DNA of 64,000 nt from Mesorhizobium sp. M1B.F.Ca.ET.045.04.1.1 (GCF_003952465.1 NZ_CP034448.1:1426001-1490000), one strand, 5' to 3'. Shown: positions 18,992-29,071, counted from the stretch's first letter. Numbers and translations: made by a program. Notes: generated from the sequence alone by a model not told the origin.

Positions 18992-20413
18992 GTGTCCTGA
19001 AGGTTCCGCAAAAAGCTCTGGAGAGAGAACAGGCCTTGCGCTGAGGCGAGGCGGCCATGGCACGCTGGTGACGTTGCGATCACCGATTCCCGTGGAAGGG
19101 TAAGTGCCATGACCAATCGAGAAGTTAGACTGAGCAGAGGCGAGTTGAAAGCGTTGCTGTTGTCGGATGAGGACGGCTTTCGCAAGGTATTGCAGACTGT
19201 GGTGCAGGAGTCTTTGGAAGCCGAGATGACGGAGGCCATCGGGGCCGAGAAAGGCGAGCGGACAACGGAGCGGGTTGGTTACCGGTCCGGCTATTACGAA
19301 CGCAAGCTTGTGACGCGGGTTGGCGTGCTGGAGCTTCGGGTTCCGCAAGATCGGGCCGGCCGGTTCTCGACGGAGTTGTTCGAGCGTTATCAGCGCTCGG
19401 AGAAGGCACTGGTATCGGCGCTGGTCGAGATGTACGTCCAAGGCGTGTCGACGCGCAAGGTGAAGGCGATCACCGAGGAGCTGTGCGGCCATTCCTTCTC
19501 GGCCTCGACGGTGAGCCAGGCGACGGCGCGGCTGGATGAGGCGCTGAAGGCATTTTATGAGCGGCGGCTTGCCGAACCTTACCCGTACCTCATCCTGGAC
19601 GCGCGCTATGAGCGGGCGCGCGAGGCCGGCGTGATCGCCAGCCAGGCGGTCTTGGTGGCGATCGGCGTCGACTGGGAGGGCCGGCGCCAAGTGCTCGGTG
19701 TCGAGCTGGCCAACCGTGAAAGCCATTCGAGCTGGCGGGCGTTCGTGGCAGGGCTCAAGCAGCGCGGGCTTGCCGGCGTCGAGTTCGTCGTCTCCGACGA
19801 CCATCCGGGGCTCAGGGCAGCGATCCGCGAAGTCCTGCCCGAGGCAGTCTGGCAGCGCTGTTACGTGCACTTCCTCAGAAACGCGCTCGATTATGTGCCG
19901 CGCAAGGTCGATGACGACTGCCTGATGGAGCTCAGATGGTTCTATGACCGGCGCGACCTAGCCGAGGTCAAGCGCGACCTGGCGCAGTGGATCGCCAAAT
20001 GGCAGGCAAAATACCCGAAGCTGGTGGATTGGGTGGAGACCAACATCGAGGAGACGCTGAGCTTCTACCGGCTGCCGCTGCCGCATCACAAGCACATGAA
20101 GTCGACGAACATGCTGGAGCGGCTAAACCAGGAGATCAAGCGGCGCACCCTGATCGTTCGCATCTTCCCCAACCCGCAGAGCTGTTTGCGGCTGGTTCGG
20201 GCATTGGCGGTGGAGATCCACGAGAACTGGCTCGAGGCGACCCGCTACCTCAACATGGATCATCTGCGCGAGCACAAGAAGGAGAGCCTGAGAGCACTGG
20301 CCGCCTGAGACGCGGCCCGCCATGTCCGCCGCTCCGCTAAACACGGGGCTGCGCGGCGGACACGCCAACGTCACCGCTGAATGCCACGCCATTTTTTGCA
20401 GAACTTGACGCAC
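18992..20413 (+). mobile_element. Intact IS256-family element
   Basis: Imperfect terminal inverted repeats begin GTGTCCTGAAGGTTCCGC at 18992 and, on the other strand, GTGCGTCAAGTTCTGC at 20413. They enclose a single intact transposase gene. Length (about 1.42 kb) and ends fit IS256. No convincing 8-bp target duplication was seen by eye. A fragment with related ends and protein lies at 38650-39179. Confidence 0.8.
19109..20308 (+). CDS. IS256-family transposase (intact)
   Basis: The 399-residue protein covers the whole Mutator/IS256 transposase: RVGYRSGYYERKLVTRVGVLE, FERYQRSEKALVSALVEMYVQG, YLILDARYERAREAG with the first catalytic Asp, FVVSDDHPGLRAAI with the second, CYVHFLRNALDYV, and KHMKSTNMLERLNQEIKRRT with the Glu. 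All three carboxylates are present, so it may be active, the only transposase in the window that looks so. The start ATG follows GGAAGGGTAAG. Confidence 0.92.
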   Translation: MTNREVRLSRGELKALLLSDEDGFRKVLQTVVQESLEAEMTEAIGAEKGERTTERVGYRSGYYERKLVTRVGVLELRVPQDRAGRFSTELFERYQRSEKALVSALVEMYVQGVSTRKVKAITEELCGHSFSASTVSQATARLDEALKAFYERRLAEPYPYLILDARYERAREAGVIASQAVLVAIGVDWEGRRQVLGVELANRESHSSWRAFVAGLKQRGLAGVEFVVSDDHPGLRAAIREVLPEAVWQRCYVHFLRNALDYVPRKVDDDCLMELRWFYDRRDLAEVKRDLAQWIAKWQAKYPKLVDWVETNIEETLSFYRLPLPHHKHMKSTNMLERLNQEIKRRTLIVRIFPNPQSCLRLVRALAVEIHENWLEATRYLNMDHLREHKKESLRALAA

Positions 20414-20835
20414 ACAACTTCTGAAGACGGCTTGGCAGGGCGGAGAGGTGCGACCCACCCATAGAGGCCGTATCGGCGGACAAATATCCCAAGAGACCGA
20501 GCTTGCTTGAGCGCTATGAGCTCAGATTCTGGCATGATTGGAGTCTGAGCCGACACTCTCGGCAGCCCTCGTGCTGCAGAGGCTGATGAATATCGACCAA
20601 ACACGGTTCACGACAAAAAGCCTGCGGACGGTGCAAATAGCCGTGAAAGCCTAGCGTGAGGAGACAGCCCTTGAAATCATCAATGGCGACTGGAGGGCGA
20701 TCTCGCCGAAGATGGGGATTGGGGCGGTGCTCCGCCGGTTTAAACGGTAATCTCGCTGGCGCGCCTACCTATCTTAGTAGGCTGCGCCGCGAGTCTGCAA
20801 GGTTTAAGAAGACGGGAACTGTTGGAGAGAAGGAC
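20414..20835. other. Stretch without a recognisable gene, upstream of alr
   Basis: Between the IS256 end and the alanine racemase start lie 420 bases with no recognisable gene. The final bases, GAGAGAAGGACATG, give the ribosome-binding site that decides the alr start at 20836. Confidence 0.4.
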
Positions 20836-21947
20836 ATGCTGCCACTGGTGCGGCCTTCCAATGTTGTATTGGAAATTAATCTCGGGGCCATTCAGGCGAA
20901 CTTCCAGGCCATCTCGGCCCTCGTTGGGCCAAACGTAAGGGCGGCCGCTGTCGTCAAAAGCGACGCCTACGGGCTTGGTCTTGTAGAGATTGCAAGAACG
21001 CTCATCGATGCCGGCTGCGATCTGCTCTTCGTCGCCAATCTGGACGAAGCGTTGCATCTAAGGTCATCCCATGTAGGCGCGGCAATTGCGGTTTTTTGCG
21101 ATGATTTTGCGAAATTTGGCCCATACTATCGATCTAACGGGCTCATACCCGTTGTAAACAATTGTGCCGAATTGGAGGCCATTAGCGCAACAGGGAGGCA
21201 AACATACTTTCTCAACGTGGACACGGGATTCTCCCGCTTTGGGCTCGCTTTTGCCGAAGTGCATCGCGCGTATCTTTCTGGAACTTTCCATAGGTATCCC
21301 CTTCGCTCGTACTCAGCCATCTGGCGTGCAGCGAACGCGGTGCGGACCCCACCAATGTGTTGCAAAGGAACCGCTTCCAGGCGATCTACGATATGCTTAA
21401 GCCCACCTGTGGCAGTCTCGCAGCCTCCGCCGGTATTTGGCTCGGCAAATCCTATCATTTCGACATGGTACGGGCGGGCTCAGCACTGTACGGGCTTAAT
21501 GACGCTGGTATTAAACCAAATCCGCTGCAACCCGTTGCAAGGCTCCGAGCTAAAATACTCGACATGCGCAGTGTCGCTACGGGGGAGGCGGTTGGCTACG
21601 GGGCGACATTTCGTACGGCTCGAACTAGCCGCGTAGCAATCGTTGGGATCGGTTACAAGCATGGCCTTCCCTGGGCCTGCGGGAACAAAACTTCCGCTCG
21701 GTTCGCTGGATATTCTGTCCCTCTAATCGGAACAATATGCATGGATAACATAATGGTGGATATAACAGACGTTCCTGACGCACTTTGTCTTATAGGTGGC
21801 TTTGTAGAACTACTGGGAGAAGATTTAACTGTAAATGATCTTGCAGCAACGGTTGGCGTTAACCCGAACGAGGTACTGGCGCGACTTGGTGCTGGTTGCA
21901 CAAGACGATATCTGACTTCTTCCCTGCGATCTACGCGACAGCAGTGA
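20836..21947 (+). pseudogene. alr: Alanine racemase with one frameshift
   Basis: Alanine racemase interconverts L- and D-alanine using PLP. The first frame holds LEINLGAIQANFQAI and AAAVVKSDAYGLGLVEIA, with the PLP-binding Lys, then LNVDTGFSRFGL. Near 21300-21320 the frame changes: SHLACSERGADPTNVLQRNR, VRAGSALYGLND, VGYGATFRTARTSRVAIVGIGYKHG and GTICMDNIMVDITDVPD (second-subunit residues of the active site) are read in another frame to 21947. Joined, the product would be about 370 residues, normal for Alr, with all key motifs. A single missing base is enough to explain the break, so this may be a recent mutation or a sequence error. It lies between the two ligase copies, and a source of D-alanine fits their role. 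Confidence 0.85.
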
Positions 21948-21959
21948 CGACCCGCTCGA

Positions 21960-23150
21960 ACAACCAAGTATTTAGATGGGGTATTCGGCTTGATCCTTCT
22001 CTGGACGGAATGGTCAGAGGTGCGGCGTTTCAAGCTGATATAGCCTGAGGTGCAGCATCACAGGCAGTCGCGGAGGAGCTGTCCCCTTTATCGGAAAGTG
22101 CTCGATATTGTCAGGGTAATAACAACTGCCGGTATCTGACGACAGTTCCGGGTGTCGGGCCTGTCGTTGCCTTAGGGCTCACCAATACCATCGATAATCC
22201 CGGCCCGCGCACTTCGACCGGTTTCGGAGGAGCAACTGCCAGTGATCAAGGAATCTGGAGAGAGCAAGCGCGTCGGCCGTGCTTCGCTCTGCGGGGATGG
22301 ATGATGCGAACGTTGCTCTGTGAGGCCGAACAGGTCATGCTCAGCCGTGTGAAAAGGTGGTCCTGAAAGGTTGGGTGACGGATAGCGCTAGGTGTTTAGA
22401 CGGGGTATTCGGCTTTGTCCGAACGGGTGTTTGAGGTGCTGCTTCGAGCTGATGATAAAACGTGGTCTGCGTAAACAGCCACAAGCATCAGGAACGGAAG
22501 GCCTTTCTCAAGGCGCAGGCAACAAGACCGACCGCAACGATGCGCGGCATTGCGCAGGTGATGCGGGTTAATTGTGTTCCGGCCGATGCACGTCAAGACG
22601 CTGATGAGCCAGGAACGTCGGGCGCCTGTTGACAGCCCGCAAGTTGCTGCAGGAAAAGGCCATCGCAATTGAGAATGACATTCGAGGCCTGTTGCGTAAC
22701 TTCGGTCTCAGGTTGGCATTGTCGGCGCTGCCAAATTTGGGGATCGCATCCAGGACCTTTCCGGCGACATCCCGGAGCTACGTGACATCATGGAGGTGTT
22801 GCTCGCCGCCCGGCAGAAACTTCGCGAGCAGTTCACGGTAGTGCATGAAAGGCTGTTGTCGATCGTGAAGGGTGACACGGTTTGCGCGGTTGACGACCGT
22901 CCTTGGTGTCGGACCTGTCGTTGCGCTGGCTTTCAAGGCTACGGTCGTCATTCCTGCGCGCTTCAGAAATCGAAGGCCGTAGGGCCGGCTCTTCGGTTAA
23001 CGCCGCGCTTGCATCAATCAGGCGAGGACAATCGCGTCGGACGTGTTTCCCTGTGCGGTGACCCTTGCTCGCATACTAGATGATTAAGGGAGCCAGCCTG
23101 GGCAAGGCTGTTGTTGACGACCCCAGCGATTCAGTCGGCGTGATACGAGG
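21960..23150 (+). pseudogene. Two tandem decayed IS110-family remnants
   Basis: The second remnant (about 22440-23090) retains TARKLLQEKAIAIENDIRGLLRNFG, MEVLLAARQKLREQFTVVHERL and, in other frames, SKAVGPALRLTPRLHQSGEDNRVGRVS, the central and C-terminal parts of an IS110 transposase. The first (about 22060-22370) holds a more decayed copy of the same C-terminal region (YLTTVPGVGPVVALG, then ASVVLRSAGMDDANVAL-like traces). Each is preceded by a similar block: TATTTAGATGGGGTATTCGGCTT around 21968 and its variant around 22395, which probably is the element's end. Neither copy can encode a transposase. Confidence 0.55.
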
Positions 23151-23254
23151 TTCCACCTCGGGTGGATGGGAATCCTTCGTGAGATGACGAGTGAAACAAG
23201 GGCGCGCAGGGACATGGTCGGGCGTGGCAGCACCTCAGGCCGCTGTTTAGATTG

Positions 23255-24175
23255 CTCACTTCATGCTCCTGATCGATTCTCCTGATCGTACTTATCGCTG
23301 AAGAGCTGGTCGAGGACCCATGCCATGCGAAATGTAGCTTCCTCAGCTACACCAGCCCCGTGTGAAGCGCCGCTGTGGCCGCCCACCATCCAAATGCGGA
23401 AGACAAGCTCAGGATCGCGGTCGAGCGCACATGACCGACGCTGCGCCACATAGCAAGCGGGCTGGTAATAGAGGGCCTGGCCATCGTGCACCGCGGCATC
23501 GACGTAAGTCGGCGGAAGAGGCCGATCGGCGCTTAGGTTGTAATACGGGTCGTAGCTGCGCACGTTGCGATATTCGTGGGCGGTGTGGGGATCTCCGTAC
23601 TCCGCCGTTTCCTGTAGCGCGTACGGCATTGTGAAGTCCATCTCAGCATCTAGAATGTCGGCGAGCGGGACCTCGGCAAGCACGGCGCGGAACAAATCTG
23701 GCCCCATGAGGGCCGCGGCAAGCACGGTGCCCCCGCCGGCGCTCGCTCCCTCGATGACAATGCCGTCCGGGTTGGCGAATCCCTGCTCAACGAGCCCCTC
23801 GGCAGCGGCGATCAGATCAGTTTGGGTAATACGTTTTCAATCGCGGGTAGCCGCTTCGTGCCGTGGACGTCCGAACTCGCCCCCCAGTACGTGCACAATG
23901 CCGAAAGCAATTCCGCAGTCGAGCAGGCTCAAACGCTTGGTCATGGAGAGGGCCAAGTGACGAACGAGGGCCATCTCGGTATTCCGTAACAACCGTACAC
24001 GTTCAGTAATACTGGCCCAGGGCTCGTTCAGCCACGACGGTGTCGGGCGTCACGAATGAGGTAACCCAGTAAACCAGTTTCGGTGTTCGGAACGAACATC
24101 GTGCAACCCATGAGCCTGGGCCGTGTTGCAGAGACTTAAGCGGAAGGTGGGCATGCCGAACGGGCGAGAAGCGCC
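23255..24175 (-). pseudogene. Prolyl oligopeptidase (S9) fragment
   Basis: The clearest part, 23261-23725, reads LAAALMGPDLFRAVLAEVPLAD and ends with VLDQLFSDKYDQE. In the preceding frame are DGIVIEGASAGGGTV, which is the nucleophile motif G-x-S-x-G-G of S9 peptidases, and LIAAAEGLVEQGFANP. A frameshift lies near 23835. Further upstream, TPKLVYWVTSFVTPDTVV at about 24060 resembles the last blade of the propeller domain. The N-terminal two thirds are gone, cut by the ligase inverted repeat. It differs from the intact S9 gene at 46229. Confidence 0.65.
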
Positions 24176-24541
24176 TTGCCCTCCAACAACCGGGTTCGGC
24201 CGCAGCGCGTCCCTCTCCTTCGAGCGCCGTGTCAAAGCGATCGGGCTTGGCGCGACGGCGCTGCCCGCCGCGAGCTACCGCAGGCTGAAAGATGCCTTCG
24301 CCACTCGCCCGTATCATCTACACCACGGGACACGTTTCGTGCGGAACCCGACACATTGAGGCGCAAATATGCCCCGGCGCGGCGCGAAACACATGCTTCC
24401 CCTTTTTCGCGCCACCTGTTCGGTGGCACGCCGATTGCTTGAGGCTTCGTGTAGGCGTGCGGTCAAGATGAGCTGTTCCCACAGAGATCCGGATCCGAAC
24501 GAATGCACGTGACAGCAAGGCATACATCAAAGGAGTAGCTC

Positions 24542-25552
24542 ATGCGGGTAGCCGTCGTGTGGAACAGTGATTTTACGGGCGTGATCAACCGGTTCGGTCA
24601 GCCTTATCCGCAGCCGCCGCAGCCTTGGCCGCATTACGGCGCGATAACCAAAAGCGTGATGGCGGCATTGCAAGAGGGCGGCCACGAAACTCTGCTGTGT
24701 GAAGGCGATAAAGAACTGCTCGCCACGCTCCAGGGCTTCATGCCACCCGATCCGCAAGCCCGCCCTTCGGGGTTAGTATTCAACTTGGCAGAGGGAATTC
24801 AAGGCGAGTACCGTTTCACCCACGTTCCTGCCATGCTTGAGATGGCCGGTGTTCCATACACCGGATCGAGTCCGCTCGGGCATGGGCTGACCGACGATAA
24901 GGTCATCAGCAAGACGCTCATGCGCAGTTGCGGCGTGCCAACGCCGAACTTTCGCGTCATGCGCAGCGGCACCGAGAGCACCGAGGGTCTTCGATTCCCA
25001 GTGGTAGTGAAGCCGCGTCACGAAGACAACAGCTTCGGTTTGCAGCTCGTACATGAGCCCGCTAAGCTGACGCAGGCAGTGGAAATGATCATCACGCAAT
25101 ATGCGCAGGATGCGCTCGTGGAAGAATACATAGATGGGCGAGAAATCCATGTGGCGCTGCTCGGAAACCGAGAGATAGAGGTGTTGCCAGCTGTGGAGCA
25201 TGACTTCGGCGGCGGCCAAACGCGTCTCATGACTTGGGAGGTGAAGTACATGGACGCCGCGGCGCTGCCCAGGATGTGTCCGGCGCAAGTCGAGAGCAGC
25301 CTTGCAACTTTGCTGCAGGACATTGCGGTTGCGACCTTCCGTGCCTGCCAGTGCCGGGACTACGCCCGCGTCGACCTCCGGATCGACCGCTCCGGTCAGC
25401 CCTTTGTCCTGGAGATCAACTCGATGCCGGGGCTGAGTATGTGCGGCACTTACGCCTTGGCCGCTATGACTGCCGGACATAGCTACTCGAGCTTGATCAA
25501 TCGCATTCTCGATCTCGCTCACACGCGATCCTTCGGAATCGGCATCCCCTAG
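24542..25552 (+). CDS. D-Ala-D-Ala-ligase-type ATP-grasp enzyme, copy B
   Basis: The 336-residue protein is the sister of copy A (16760-17767). All ATP-grasp features are the same (VVVKPRHEDNSFGLQLV, EEYIDGREIHVALLGN, ARVDLRIDRSGQPF). It differs in the omega-loop region (EVKYMDAAALPRMCPA in place of EAKYLAAVQPPTICPA), after the N-x-x-P-G motif (PGLSMCGTYALAA in place of PGLSMNSEFVLAA), and in the last dozen residues. In known Ddl structures the Ser two to three residues after this motif binds the acceptor carboxylate. Here Gly stands in its place, so a different acceptor than D-alanine is likely. This is inference from alignment by eye. The start has AAGGAG at 8 bases and the upstream 300 bases match copy A, so both share a promoter region. 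Confidence 0.85.
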   Translation: MRVAVVWNSDFTGVINRFGQPYPQPPQPWPHYGAITKSVMAALQEGGHETLLCEGDKELLATLQGFMPPDPQARPSGLVFNLAEGIQGEYRFTHVPAMLEMAGVPYTGSSPLGHGLTDDKVISKTLMRSCGVPTPNFRVMRSGTESTEGLRFPVVVKPRHEDNSFGLQLVHEPAKLTQAVEMIITQYAQDALVEEYIDGREIHVALLGNREIEVLPAVEHDFGGGQTRLMTWEVKYMDAAALPRMCPAQVESSLATLLQDIAVATFRACQCRDYARVDLRIDRSGQPFVLEINSMPGLSMCGTYALAAMTAGHSYSSLINRILDLAHTRSFGIGIP

Positions 25553-25749
25553 GCTGAGTCACCAGAGCCAGATATGAGTCCCCATAGGGCAAGGCCGAGA
25601 TGGCTATGGCATCGGGATTTCCTGCCGCAGGCTTGGGCGGAGCATCACCGGTAGCCTGCGCTCGTGTAGGTTTGCCGAATGTTGTTGATGTCGTCTTAGG
25701 TGAAGAGGAGGACAGTTTCGCTTAATTCGGTTGCGATAGCCGTCGTAGG

Positions 25750-26620
25750 TGCTCAGTCCTCTCGAGCATCTCGGCAACGTATTTGAGAGTGGTCGATCGG
25801 CTCAACAACCGGACAGGCTTCGGGACAGTCTTGCCCGCTCGCTCCGCATCCATTCCCATGGCGCCTCTGCGATCGCCGGGTGCCTCGCGCGGGCGGCCAG
25901 CTCCGCGAGGATTATCGCGTGCGCACTGGCAAGATCATCAGGAAGCTGATCGGCTCATCGGCCATGACGAATATTCGCTCCTCCGTGCAACGACTTTGCT
26001 CATCCCGCCGAGTCGCGCTCCAGGTTATTTGCGGCATGCGCCAGTTGAGCGGGCGTGATCACCAGGGTGCCGTCGGCCACGTGGCCAAATAAAACGTCCA
26101 TTTCGTAAAAAGGCAGGCCCACTGGCCGTCATGCCAGATCACCTTGATCAGCCCTCCCTGACGCCCGAGCAAGTGGCCGCTGTGCGGATCGCGCTTCAAG
26201 ATCTTCTGCACCATCAATGCAAGGCCGGGGAAGCCCTTGAGCACATCCGTATAGCCAGTGGCAAGCCATCCGGCCGAGCGCCTCGCTATCGATGTCACCC
26301 TCGACCTGCAGCCGACGGGCGCCGCCAAGCTCGATCGTCACCGTGCTGCTCTTTTTGCGCCGTCGCGGTATCGGTGGTTGCTGCACAGGCGGCTGCGCCG
26401 CAGGCCGCTCCTCGACGACTTCCACTGCACGAGCAGTGGCACTGATGGCGCCGAGATCTGGCAAAGCTCTTTGCGCCACCGGAAAAGCTGGCTCCCATGA
26501 ATGCCGGCCGATCGAGCGATCTCGGAAACTCTGGCCCCAGCTATCTGAAAACGCGATGGGACGGTCCAGAACATTATATTGGCTAACTCAATGCCAAGTG
26601 GCGCATAATCGCGCACCGAG
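25750..26620 (-). pseudogene. IS66-family remnant (tnpA, tnpB and part of tnpC)
   Basis: On the minus strand, GARVSEIARSAGIHGSQLFRWRKEL (about 26470-26560) is the HTH of the IS66 accessory protein TnpA, continuing in another frame into VTIELGGARRLQVEGDID. GYTDVLKGFPGLALMVQKILKRDPHSGHL and GGLIKVIWHDGQWACLF (about 26100-26250) match TnpB. The region 25750-26050 shows traces of TnpC. Frameshifts affect all three. This relic directly precedes the methylaspartate ammonia-lyase gene and may have replaced its original promoter. Confidence 0.7.
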
Positions 26621-26651
26621 TGGCCCTCTAGAATACATTGAGCGAAGCGAA

Positions 26652-27905
26652 GTGCAGATCAGAGACGTCCTGCTCGCGCCCGGAAATGGCGCGTTCTTCT
26701 ATGACGACCAAGCCGCCATCGGCGCCGGAGCAATCCAAGACGGTTTCATCTATGTTGGCAGACCGATGACGACGGGGTTCACCTCCATTCGCGTTCCGGC
26801 ATCTTCGCTCAGCGTGGGGCTTGTCCTCAGCGACGATACAGTTGTCTGGGGCGATATGATGAGCGTCCAATACTCTGGTGCGGGCGGGCGCGATCCGTTG
26901 TTTGAAGCCGCTCAAACCGCGGATTTGACGTCAGGCGTTGTGGCGCCCCGGCTGCTCGACGTCGATGCGTCTCGTTTCGTTGATGCCTGTGCAAAGGTTT
27001 TCGAGCCCTTTGAACATAAGCGGCTGCCTCTCGCGCTTGAGTATGGCGTCAGCCAGGCGCTGCTCCGCGCCGCGGCCCATCTCCACCACAGTACGATGGC
27101 AGAGGTAATATGTAATGAATTCGATCTGCCGCTGCCGACGTGCGCGGTCCCGATTTACTGCCAAAGCGGCGATGCTCGCGAAATCAACGTTGACAAGATG
27201 ATTCTGAAGGGTGTGGATGTTCTCCCCCACGGCCTGATCAATTCACGGCAGAAATTCGGGGTGGGCGGCCAGACCTTCATGGAGCTTGTGAAGTGGGTTG
27301 CAAAGCGCACGCGCCAAATCGGCCGCCAGGGTTACGATCCGGTGCTGCATTTCGATGTGTACGGCTGGATAGGACTAGAAATTGGCTTGGACCCGCAACG
27401 GATCGCCGACTTTATCTGCGGGGTCGCCGATACCGTTCCGGGTGTCACGCTTAACGTTGAGTGCCCCGCGGATTTTGGTTCCACGCAAGCGCAAATTGAT
27501 AACTACGCCCGGATAGTATCGATTCTGGATGACCGGGGATCCAGCGCTCGGATTGTCGTGGACGAGAGGTGCAACACGCTCGAGGATATTCGGCTCTTTG
27601 CCGAAGCGAGGGCCGCGCATCTTGTCCAGATCAAGACGCCCGATGTCGGTTCATTGGCTGACACGGCACATGCCGTGCTCCTGTGCAAGGAGAACAAGGT
27701 AGGCGCGTACGTTGGAGGAAGCTGTACCGAGACAGATCTCTCTGCCCAAGCTTCTGTCCACATATCGGTGGCGACCCAGGCAGACATGATGCTTGCGAAG
27801 CCTGGAATGGGTGTCGACGAGGCATTCTCAATAGTTGGGAACGAACAAAATCGGTTGCTGGCTATGCTGAACCGTCGTCGAATTCAAAACGAAAACGTTG
27901 GATGA
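26652..27905 (+). CDS. Methylaspartate ammonia-lyase
   Basis: This enzyme (MAL) removes ammonia from threo-3-methylaspartate to give mesaconate. All key features of the family are visible: FYDDQAAIGAGAIQDGF near the N terminus, VQYSGAGGRDPLF, YCQSGDAREINVDKMILK, VLPHGLIN with the catalytic His, and the metal-binding series LHFDVYG, NVECPAD and VVDERCNT. VQIKTPDVGS provides the catalytic Lys, and KPGMGVDEAFSIVGNEQNR lies near the end. With the GTG at 26652 the protein has 417 residues, the usual size. The frame runs upstream into IS66 debris, so this start is chosen from family alignment. The gene overlaps the next by ATGA. Glutamate mutase, which would make the substrate, is not in the window. 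Confidence 0.92.
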   Translation: MQIRDVLLAPGNGAFFYDDQAAIGAGAIQDGFIYVGRPMTTGFTSIRVPASSLSVGLVLSDDTVVWGDMMSVQYSGAGGRDPLFEAAQTADLTSGVVAPRLLDVDASRFVDACAKVFEPFEHKRLPLALEYGVSQALLRAAAHLHHSTMAEVICNEFDLPLPTCAVPIYCQSGDAREINVDKMILKGVDVLPHGLINSRQKFGVGGQTFMELVKWVAKRTRQIGRQGYDPVLHFDVYGWIGLEIGLDPQRIADFICGVADTVPGVTLNVECPADFGSTQAQIDNYARIVSILDDRGSSARIVVDERCNTLEDIRLFAEARAAHLVQIKTPDVGSLADTAHAVLLCKENKVGAYVGGSCTETDLSAQASVHISVATQADMMLAKPGMGVDEAFSIVGNEQNRLLAMLNRRRIQNENVG

Positions 27906-29071
27906 AAACACGGTGTCGCATGCAGAAGTCTCTTGAGGGGATCACCGTCGTTGCCGTGGAGCAGGCGGTTGCTGCGCCTTACGCTTCGTCTCGCCTTGCT
28001 GATGCCGGCGCCCGGGTGATCAAGATCGAGAGGCCCGAAGGGGATTTTGCCAGAAATTACGACAAGTTGGTGCGGGGTCAGAGCGCTTACTTCGTCTGGC
28101 TCAACCGGGGTAAGGAGTCAGTCTGTCTGGACCTGAGATCTGAGGCGGATCGTGCCGTCCTGGATACGCTCATTGCCGGTGCCGACGTTTTGATCCAAAA
28201 TCTAAAGCCGGGCAGTATCGAAAAATTGGGTTTCGGGTCTGCGGATCTGCGTCGACGTTTTCCGCGGCTGATCACCTGCGATATCTCTGGTTTCGGGGAG
28301 CAGGGGCCGTATTCCCACTTGAAGGCTTATGATCTCATCGTCCAGGCCGAAACTGGTCTGTGTGCGATCACCGGGACGCAACAGGGACCCGCCCGTGTGG
28401 GTGTGTCGGTTTGCGACATCTCGGCAGGCATGACAGCGCACAGTGCCATTCTTCAGGCGCTGTATCACCGCGAGGTCACCGGCGACGGGACCAGCATTCA
28501 GGTGTCACTGTTCGATGCCGTCGCCGACTGGATGAACGTGCCGGTTCTTCAAAACGAATACGGCGGCTATCACACGGTTCGCGCGGGCGTAAAACACCCG
28601 TCGCTCGCGCCGTATGGCGCCTATCGCTGTGCCGACGGCAAAGAGGTCATCTTTTCGGTTCAGAATGACCGTGAATGGGTGAATTTCTGCGAGAAGTTCC
28701 TGAAGCAGCCGGGGCTTATACGCACACCTGGTTTCGCCGATAATATGGAGCGCCTCGGTCACCGTGCGCAACTTGATGAGATCATCGAACAGCGGTTTTC
28801 CGAACTGTTATGCCACGAAGCAATGCAGGAGCTTGAGGCGGCCGGGTTGGCATATGGCCGACTGAACGAAGTCGCGGATGTTTCAAAGCACCCACACATT
28901 CGCAAGGTGCAGGTCGGAACACCCGAAGGAACCATCGAGGCGATAGCGCCGGCGGCGATCTTCAACTCTGAGCGCCCTTTGCTGCGCCCCGTTCCGGCTC
29001 TTGGAGCTCATACCGAGGCTGTCCGCGAGGAGGTTCTGGGACGTTTGCGCGAACGAGCTGCGTCAGCGTGA
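27902..29071 (+). CDS. Class III CoA-transferase (CaiB/BaiF), likely citramalate or mesaconate CoA-transferase
   Basis: The product (389 residues from 27902, or 383 from the ATG at 27920) begins LEGITVVAVEQAVAAPYASSRLADAGARVIKIERP, a family III CoA-transferase opening. It contains LNRGKESVCLDLRS and LKAYDLIVQAETGL, whose Asp is the residue that carries the acyl-CoA thioester. It should move CoA from a donor such as succinyl-CoA to a dicarboxylic acid. Placed directly after the lyase (its ATG overlaps the lyase TGA) and before a CitE-type lyase, the probable substrate is citramalate or mesaconate. The family alone does not settle which. Confidence 0.88.
   Translation: MKTRCRMQKSLEGITVVAVEQAVAAPYASSRLADAGARVIKIERPEGDFARNYDKLVRGQSAYFVWLNRGKESVCLDLRSEADRAVLDTLIAGADVLIQNLKPGSIEKLGFGSADLRRRFPRLITCDISGFGEQGPYSHLKAYDLIVQAETGLCAITGTQQGPARVGVSVCDISAGMTAHSAILQALYHREVTGDGTSIQVSLFDAVADWMNVPVLQNEYGGYHTVRAGVKHPSLAPYGAYRCADGKEVIFSVQNDREWVNFCEKFLKQPGLIRTPGFADNMERLGHRAQLDEIIEQRFSELLCHEAMQELEAAGLAYGRLNEVADVSKHPHIRKVQVGTPEGTIEAIAPAAIFNSERPLLRPVPALGAHTEAVREEVLGRLRERAASA

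Larger units (their letters stand above)
16757..25552. repeat. 1.3-kb inverted repeat (16757-18064 and 24245-25552)
   Basis: The two arms include the ligase genes and about 300 bases upstream of each; coordinates in the arms sum to 42309. Upstream DNA and the first ~205 codons are nearly identical (one silent change seen near 17492, a 3-base indel near 17910). Inside the ligase genes three patches are strongly diverged while the DNA between them is identical. The arms enclose 6.2 kb with alanine racemase, IS256, IS110 and peptidase remnants, and could recombine to invert it. Confidence 0.85.

Noticed and set aside
23362..23634. 90-codon frame antisense to the S9 peptidase fragment
   Set aside because: The minus-strand reading carries peptidase motifs, so the plus-strand frame is a shadow.
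26292..26651. N-terminal extension of methylaspartate ammonia-lyase to 26292
   Set aside because: The extra 120 codons read through IS66 debris and are absent from the family; alignment puts the start near 26652.
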